Origin: Deltaproteobacteria bacterium
GTDB taxonomy: Bacteria; Desulfobacterota_C; Deferrisomatia; Deferrisomatales; JACRMM01
DNA: 10,793 nucleotides
Direction: 5' to 3'
Assembly (NCBI GenBank): GCA_016218905.1
Contig: JACRCS010000697.1
Location: 1 to 10,793 of the forward strand
Part shown: positions 7,377 to 10,793 of the stretch, one piece after another
Layout of the letters: each line of letters opens with the position of its first letter
How positions within the stretch are numbered: position 1 is the first letter of the stretch
Program-made: the position numbers and the translations under genes
Notes under the pieces: model-generated
What the model saw: only the letters and a program-made list of their open reading frames with translations
Databases searched by the model: none
What the model was told of the DNA's origin: nothing

Positions 7377-9715
7377 GCGCCCTCCCCCTCGGCCGGGTCC
7401 TCGCCTTCCGCTCCCCCTCCTTCGTCCAGCACCTCCCGGACCTTGCGAGCGAGGGCCAGCGTCGTGAAAGGCTTCTGGAGAAAGCGCGTGCCCCGTTCGA
7501 GCACGCCGTGGCGCACGATCGCGTCGTCCAGGTAGCCGGACATGTACAGCACCTTCACCCCGGGCCGCGTCGCGGTCACCGCTTCGGCGAGCTTGGGCCC
7601 GCCCATGCCCGGCATCACGACGTCGGTAAGGAGGAGGTGCAGGGGTCCCGCGTGGTCGTCCGCCGCGCTGAGCGCGTCGTCCGGGCCGGGCGCCTCGAGC
7701 ACGGTGTACCCCAGGCCCGAGAGGATCTTGCGGACCAGGGCGCGCACCGGCGCTTCGTCCTCCACCACGAGCACCGTCTCGGTGCCGCGGGGAGCCGCCG
7801 CGGCCGTGTCACGCGCCCGGAGGGCCTCGGCCGCGCCCTCGGCGGGAGGCAGGTAGATCTTGAACGCGGAGCCGCGTCCGGGCTCGCTGTAAGCCCAGAT
7901 GTGGCCCCCCGCCTGCTTCACGATCCCATACACCGTGGCGAGCCCGAGCCCGGTGCCGTGACCTCGCTCTTTGGTCGTGAAGAAGGGCTCGAAGATGTGC
8001 GACAGCGTGTCCCTGTCCATCCCGCAGCCGGCGTCGCTCACCGCGAGGAGCACGTGCGGGCCAGGCCGGGCGCCCTCGCGAAGCGCAACGTAGTCCTCGC
8101 CCAGTTCGACCAGGGCGGTTTCGATCGCGAGGCTTCCCCCCTCGGGCATGGCATCCCGGGCGTTCACCGCGAGGTTCAGGAGGATCTGCTCGACCTGGCC
8201 GGGGTCGATCCGGACCGGCCGGAGATCCGGCGAAAGAGAAACGGTCAGCTCCACGTCCTCACCGATCAGGCGACGCAGCATCTTTTCCGTATCGAGGACC
8301 ACGGCGTTGAGGTCCAGGACCCGCGGCTCCACCACCTGCTTCCGGCTGAAGGCCAAGAGCTGCCCGGTCAGCCCGGCCGCGCGCTCGGCCGCCTTCTGAA
8401 CCTGCAGGAGCCACTTCTCGTCGTCGCCGCCCGGCTGACGGTCCTCGAGGAGCAGGCCCGTGGCCCCGAAGATCACCTGGAGCAGGTTGTTGAAGTCGTG
8501 GGCGACCCCCCCGGCCAGGCGACCCACGGCCTCCATCTTCTGAGCCTGCCGGAGCTGGGCCTCCAGCTTCGCCTCCTGGGTGACGTCGCGCTTGACGGCC
8601 ACGAAGTGGCGGATGGGGGCGTCTTCTTCGGCCACGGGAGAGATCGTGCACTCCTCCTCGTAGAGCGCCCCGTCCTTGCGGCGATTCGTCAGGCGGCCCC
8701 GCCACACGTCTCCGGCCGTAAGCGCGGCCCACATCTCCCGGTAGAATGCGTCATCCTGCCGGCCGCTCTTGAGAAACCGAGGGTTTTGGCCCTCCGCCTC
8801 GGCGGCTGAGTAGCCCGTGATGCTCTCGAAGGCGGGGTTGGCGTACTCGATGGCTCCGGCCGCATCCGTCACCACGATCGCCTCGGCCGCCCGCTCCACG
8901 GCCGTGGCGAGGAGCCGGTTCCGCTCCTCGGCGAGGCGGCGCGTCGTCACGTCGGAGTGCGCCACCGCGAGCCGCACCGGCCCCGAGCCCGGGAACCGGG
9001 TAACCCGCATCCCGAACCAGCGCCGAGTCTCGGGGGCGTGACAGGTGTACTCGAGCTCGAAGTCCTCCGCCGCTCCTGAGGCCACGCGGCGGATGCCGGC
9101 CGCCGCCTCGGCGGCGGCCGCTGCCCCTTCACCCCGAACCCGGTCGCACACCGCGAGATAATTCTCCCCTACCAGGCTCGACGGCAGTCCGTTGGCGTAC
9201 GCGAAGTCGGTCCATCGGCTGTTGACGCTGAGGATGGTGCCGTCGGCCTCTACGATGGCGATGTGGGCCGCCAGGGCATCGAGGGTGGCCTGCGCGAGCT
9301 GCTGGCTCTCGCGAAGCGAGCGCTCCGCCGCCTTGCGCTCGACCGCGTACCGGATGGCCCGGGCGAGAAGGCCCGCCTCCACCTCGCCCTTGAGGAAGTA
9401 GTCCTGTGCCCCGCCACGGACCGCTTCCAGCGCGACGCGCTGGTCGTCGAGGCCCGTCAGCACCACGATGGGGACGTCCTGAGCCCAGGCGCTCGCGCGC
9501 CGGAACGTCTCGATTCCGCGGCAGTCGGGCAGCGAGAGATCCAGGAGCAGCAAGTCGGGGGGGGTCCGCTCGAGCCGCGCGAGACCCGACGACAGCGTCT
9601 CCGCCCACTCGAGGTGGAAGCGCACGCCGGAGACGTCGGCGAGCATCTCCCGGAAGAGCCGGGCATCTCCCGGGTTGTCCTCGATCAGCAGAAGCCGGAA
9701 GGAGTCCTGTGCCAT
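7373..9715 (-). CDS. Soluble hybrid histidine kinase, REC-PAS-PAS-HisKA-HATPase-REC
   Basis: 780 residues from ATG 9715 with a GGGGGAAG ribosome binding site. Receiver 1 covers ~6-125 (E12/D13, phosphoacceptor D59 in LLLLDLSLPDC, T87, K109 in YFLKGE). PAS 1 lies at ~138-260 (AHIAIVEADGTILSVNSRW to VAHSDVTTRR) and PAS 2 at ~268-383 (AAEAIVVTDAAGAIEYANPA to VAVKRDVTQEAK). The kinase core has H406 in GGVAHDFNNLL, the N-box N514/N518 in LNLAVNARDAMP, DAGCGM (561-566), FEPFFTTKE and HGTGLGLA (586-593). Receiver 2 covers ~645-765 (D698 in LLLTDVVMPGMGG, S726, K748 in FLQKPF), followed by an acidic Gly/Glu tail. No membrane segments: cytosolic. It lies 40 bp after the CheY-like gene and overlaps the membrane kinase gene by 4 bp, so all are probably one transcript. 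The core is strongly similar to the 636-residue paralogue, which lacks one PAS domain. Confidence 0.94.
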   Translation of the reverse strand: MAQDSFRLLLIEDNPGDARLFREMLADVSGVRFHLEWAETLSSGLARLERTPPDLLLLDLSLPDCRGIETFRRASAWAQDVPIVVLTGLDDQRVALEAVRGGAQDYFLKGEVEAGLLARAIRYAVERKAAERSLRESQQLAQATLDALAAHIAIVEADGTILSVNSRWTDFAYANGLPSSLVGENYLAVCDRVRGEGAAAAAEAAAGIRRVASGAAEDFELEYTCHAPETRRWFGMRVTRFPGSGPVRLAVAHSDVTTRRLAEERNRLLATAVERAAEAIVVTDAAGAIEYANPAFESITGYSAAEAEGQNPRFLKSGRQDDAFYREMWAALTAGDVWRGRLTNRRKDGALYEEECTISPVAEEDAPIRHFVAVKRDVTQEAKLEAQLRQAQKMEAVGRLAGGVAHDFNNLLQVIFGATGLLLEDRQPGGDDEKWLLQVQKAAERAAGLTGQLLAFSRKQVVEPRVLDLNAVVLDTEKMLRRLIGEDVELTVSLSPDLRPVRIDPGQVEQILLNLAVNARDAMPEGGSLAIETALVELGEDYVALREGARPGPHVLLAVSDAGCGMDRDTLSHIFEPFFTTKERGHGTGLGLATVYGIVKQAGGHIWAYSEPGRGSAFKIYLPPAEGAAEALRARDTAAAAPRGTETVLVVEDEAPVRALVRKILSGLGYTVLEAPGPDDALSAADDHAGPLHLLLTDVVMPGMGGPKLAEAVTATRPGVKVLYMSGYLDDAIVRHGVLERGTRFLQKPFTTLALARKVREVLDEGGGAEGEDPAEGEGA

Positions 9716-9755
9716 GGCAGCGCTTCCCCCTGATTCGCCTCCACAAAGCGCTCGG

Positions 9756-10133
9756 TTACGGTCCGGGCACGAGCGCCGCGACCTTGGCCAGGAGCTGTCC
9801 TCGGGAAAAAGGCTTCCCGAGGACGCCGTCGGCGCCCGCGGCCACGAGGTCGGCGAAGGACAGGCCGTCGCCCACCTCCGCGGAGACGACGAGGATCCGC
9901 GTCTCCGCTGCGGCCGCCCCGCCGTCCCGGAGTCGCCGGATGAGCGAGGCTCCCGAGGGCCCGGGCATGTTGACGTCGGTGATCACGAGATCGAAAGGCC
10001 CCGAGCGGTGCAGCGCGTCGAGGGCTTCGCCGACGTCGCCGGCCTCGGTGACCGGCCAGCCGTGTTCGCGCTTCAACGTCTCCCGGATGATGCGGCGGAT
10101 CGCCGCCGAATCGTCGACGACCAGGACGTTCAT
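9756..10133 (-). CDS. CheY-like single-domain response regulator
   Basis: 125 residues from ATG 10133 (MNVLVVDDSAAIRRIIRETL). The upstream open frame is non-coding by composition. The Shine-Dalgarno stretch AAGGGGGAA ends 3 bases before the ATG. All receiver residues are present: D7/D8, phosphoacceptor D53 in LVITDVNMPGPSG, S84 in ILVVSAEVGD and K107 in GVLGKPFS. There is no output domain. The VVDDSAAIRRII start and TDVNMP motif place it near CheY/chemotaxis-type receivers rather than the Rcp1 type. It is the first gene of the five-gene cluster and is followed after 40 bp by a hybrid kinase, so it may act as the mobile phosphocarrier or output of that kinase. The target is unknown; no chemotaxis gene is seen in the window. 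Confidence 0.93.
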   Translation of the reverse strand: MNVLVVDDSAAIRRIIRETLKREHGWPVTEAGDVGEALDALHRSGPFDLVITDVNMPGPSGASLIRRLRDGGAAAAETRILVVSAEVGDGLSFADLVAAGADGVLGKPFSRGQLLAKVAALVPGP

Positions 10134-10146
10134 GGGTTCCCCCTTC

Positions 10147-10165
10147 CCCCCAGAGAACGTGGGGG
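10147..10165 (-). promoter_or_regulatory. Hairpin abutting the ribosome binding site of the CheY-like gene
   Basis: In the leftward mRNA, CCCCCA (10165-10160) can pair with TGGGGG (10152-10147) across a 7-base loop. The Shine-Dalgarno AAGGGGGAA follows immediately (10145-10137). The same C5 could instead pair with the G5 of the Shine-Dalgarno, so two competing structures are possible, one of which would mask the ribosome binding site. Pairing potential is seen directly; regulation is inference. Confidence 0.35.
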
Positions 10166-10198
10166 CGAGCTCCGAGATCTTCTGGGCTGCTCTCCTCA

Positions 10199-10215
10199 CG
10201 GGCGGCCTGCGCCCG
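10199..10215. repeat. Short leader inverted repeat
   Basis: cgggcg (10199-10204) and cgcccg (10210-10215) form a perfect 6-bp stem with a 5-base loop about 65 bp upstream of the CheY-like start codon. There is no U-run on either side, so it is not called a terminator. Given the GC content, chance occurrence is possible. Confidence 0.3.
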
Positions 10216-10474
10216 CCGGCGAACAAGAATAACCACTCAGCCGCAAACTGGAGGGTGCCGTAGAACTCTTTTCGGTCGCCGTCGGTTAACGCGCGAGCGC
10301 ACGACCTCTTCTTCCTGCGCCGAGCGGAACCGGGTAGCACTGGGCAGGCTCTCCGAGACCCGCGAACGCAGAGGGCCCTGAGCCCGGCTCTGCCCATCTG
10401 CTACCTTGCCCAAAATCGCGCTGCGCGTCTGTAGGGAGAATGTGACAATCGACTGTCCACATGCGGGAGCACTC

Positions 10475-10525
10475 GGCCGCGGGGCCCACCGCGCCGCTGT
10501 CGCTTTCTTGGGGGTCCCCGCGGCC
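10475..10525. repeat. 10-bp perfect inverted repeat downstream of the right-edge receiver gene
   Basis: ggccgcgggg (10475-10484) and ccccgcggcc (10516-10525) are perfect inverse complements separated by 31 bases. An inner CCCA (10485-10488) can also pair with TGGG (10509-10512). It begins 8 bp past the stop of the leftward receiver gene, the position expected of a transcription terminator. No T-run follows, so it may be a Rho-assisted 3' stem-loop or mRNA-stabilising structure rather than a classical intrinsic terminator. Confidence 0.45.
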
Positions 10526-10533
10526 CGCCTGGA

Positions 10534-10793
10534 CTAGCGCTCCCGCTGCGCGGCCACCCGTGCCAGCACCCGCGCGATTTCAGAGAGATCGAGGGGCTTG
10601 GAGACGTAGTCGTCCATGCCGGCCGCGAGAAACCGCTCCCGGACACCCTTGAGGGCATGGGCGGTGAGGGCGACCAGGGGCAGGTCCCGGGGGACGTCGC
10701 GCATCTCTCCCTGCCGGATGAGGCGAGCCGTCTCGACGCCGTCGAGCACGGGCATCTGGACATCCAGCAGGACCACATCGAAGGGCTCGGGTC
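10534..10793 (-). CDS. C-terminal receiver domain of a sensor kinase or regulator (partial, N-terminus off the right edge)
   Basis: An open frame enters from the right edge and ends at TAG 10536-10534. The 85 visible residues are the latter two thirds of a receiver: [20 protein letters not shown] with the phosphoacceptor Asp in [16 protein letters not shown], switch Thr in [11 protein letters not shown], and the conserved Lys in [10 protein letters not shown], ending [11 protein letters not shown]. The [15 protein letters not shown] and DVQMP motifs are typical of the C-terminal receivers of BarA/ArcB-like hybrid kinases, so the full gene is most likely a large hybrid kinase; a stand-alone receiver cannot be excluded. 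It is separated from the five-gene cluster by 400 bp with a large inverted repeat, so it is probably a separate transcription unit. Confidence 0.88.
   Translation of the reverse strand, partial: PEPFDVVLLDVQMPVLDGVETARLIRQGEMRDVPRDLPLVALTAHALKGVRERFLAAGMDDYVSKPLDLSEIARVLARVAAQRER

Larger units (their letters stand above)
10134..10533. other. 400-bp intergenic/leader region upstream of the signalling cluster
   Basis: No gene with family similarity is found on either strand. The region must contain the promoter of the leftward cluster, but I find no convincing sigma-70 pair and no sigma-54 GG-N10-GC element. It holds hairpins at 10147-10165, 10199-10215 and 10475-10525, listed separately where useful. 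It is slightly less GC-rich than the flanking genes around 10220-10290. Confidence 0.4.

Noticed and set aside
6815..8809. 664-residue plus-strand open frame
   Set aside because: Antisense to the hybrid kinase gene; low-complexity Arg/Pro/Gly content at its start and no recognisable family. It is a high-GC shadow.
10200..10300. Sigma-54 promoter upstream of the CheY-like gene
   Set aside because: GGCAC...TTTGC occurs on the minus strand, but the GG and GC elements are 13 bases apart rather than the required 10.
10370..10440. Cyclic-di-GMP (GEMM) riboswitch in the leader
   Set aside because: Minus-strand GGGCAAGGTAGCAGATGGGC resembles fragments of the motif, but the conserved order and the paired stems of the aptamer are not present.
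10441..10461. Dyad tgtgacaatcgactgtccaca as an operator
   Set aside because: Only the outer four bases and the central TCGA are symmetric; gapped pairing is too weak to support a binding site.

Overview
This is a GC-rich bacterial window with tightly packed genes, 4-bp ATGA/GTGA gene overlaps and a predicted lipoprotein. It is most consistent with a Gram-negative lineage, possibly deltaproteobacterial in the broad sense; the taxon is inference, since no phylogenetic marker is present. Every intact minus-strand gene I recognise belongs to signal transduction. Every plus-strand gene I recognise belongs to a toxin-antitoxin cassette.

Layout, left to right. (1) 1-1257, minus: a response regulator with a 75-80 residue tail of unknown function, overlapping by 4 bp a lipoprotein-type NMT1/THI5-like substrate-binding protein that runs off the left edge. 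(2) 1500-2083, plus: an intact VapB (AbrB fold)/VapC (PIN) pair with a GTGA overlap. (3) 2084-2443: no intact gene, but at 2087-2181 on the minus strand there is what looks like the first ~30 codons of a receiver-domain gene with a good ribosome binding site, cut off next to the vapC end. (4) 2444-3075, plus: a decayed MNT nucleotidyltransferase/HEPN pair (type VII toxin-antitoxin). The MNT gene is frameshifted in a C7 run. The HEPN gene is frameshifted by an exact 7-bp tandem duplication and has lost its second half.

(5) 3093-10133, minus: a five-gene phosphorelay cluster in transcription order. It holds a CheY-like receiver, a soluble hybrid kinase (REC-PAS-PAS-HK-REC), a membrane kinase (6-7 TM-PAS-HK), an Rcp1-like receiver, and a second soluble hybrid kinase (REC-PAS-HK-REC). 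(6) 10134-10533: a 400-bp gap with hairpins, including one beside the ribosome binding site of the CheY-like gene. (7) 10534-10793, minus: the C-terminal receiver of another sensor kinase or regulator cut by the right edge.

How the genes may work together: the membrane kinase and the Rcp1-like receiver form a recognisable pairing. The two hybrid kinases are paralogues with N-terminal receivers, so each could be driven by an upstream kinase and pass phosphate on. No DNA-binding or enzymatic output domain occurs on any receiver in the window, so the final output must lie elsewhere or act by protein-protein contact. The toxin-antitoxin cassettes look like later arrivals in a longer minus-strand signalling cluster; their borders coincide with truncated genes.
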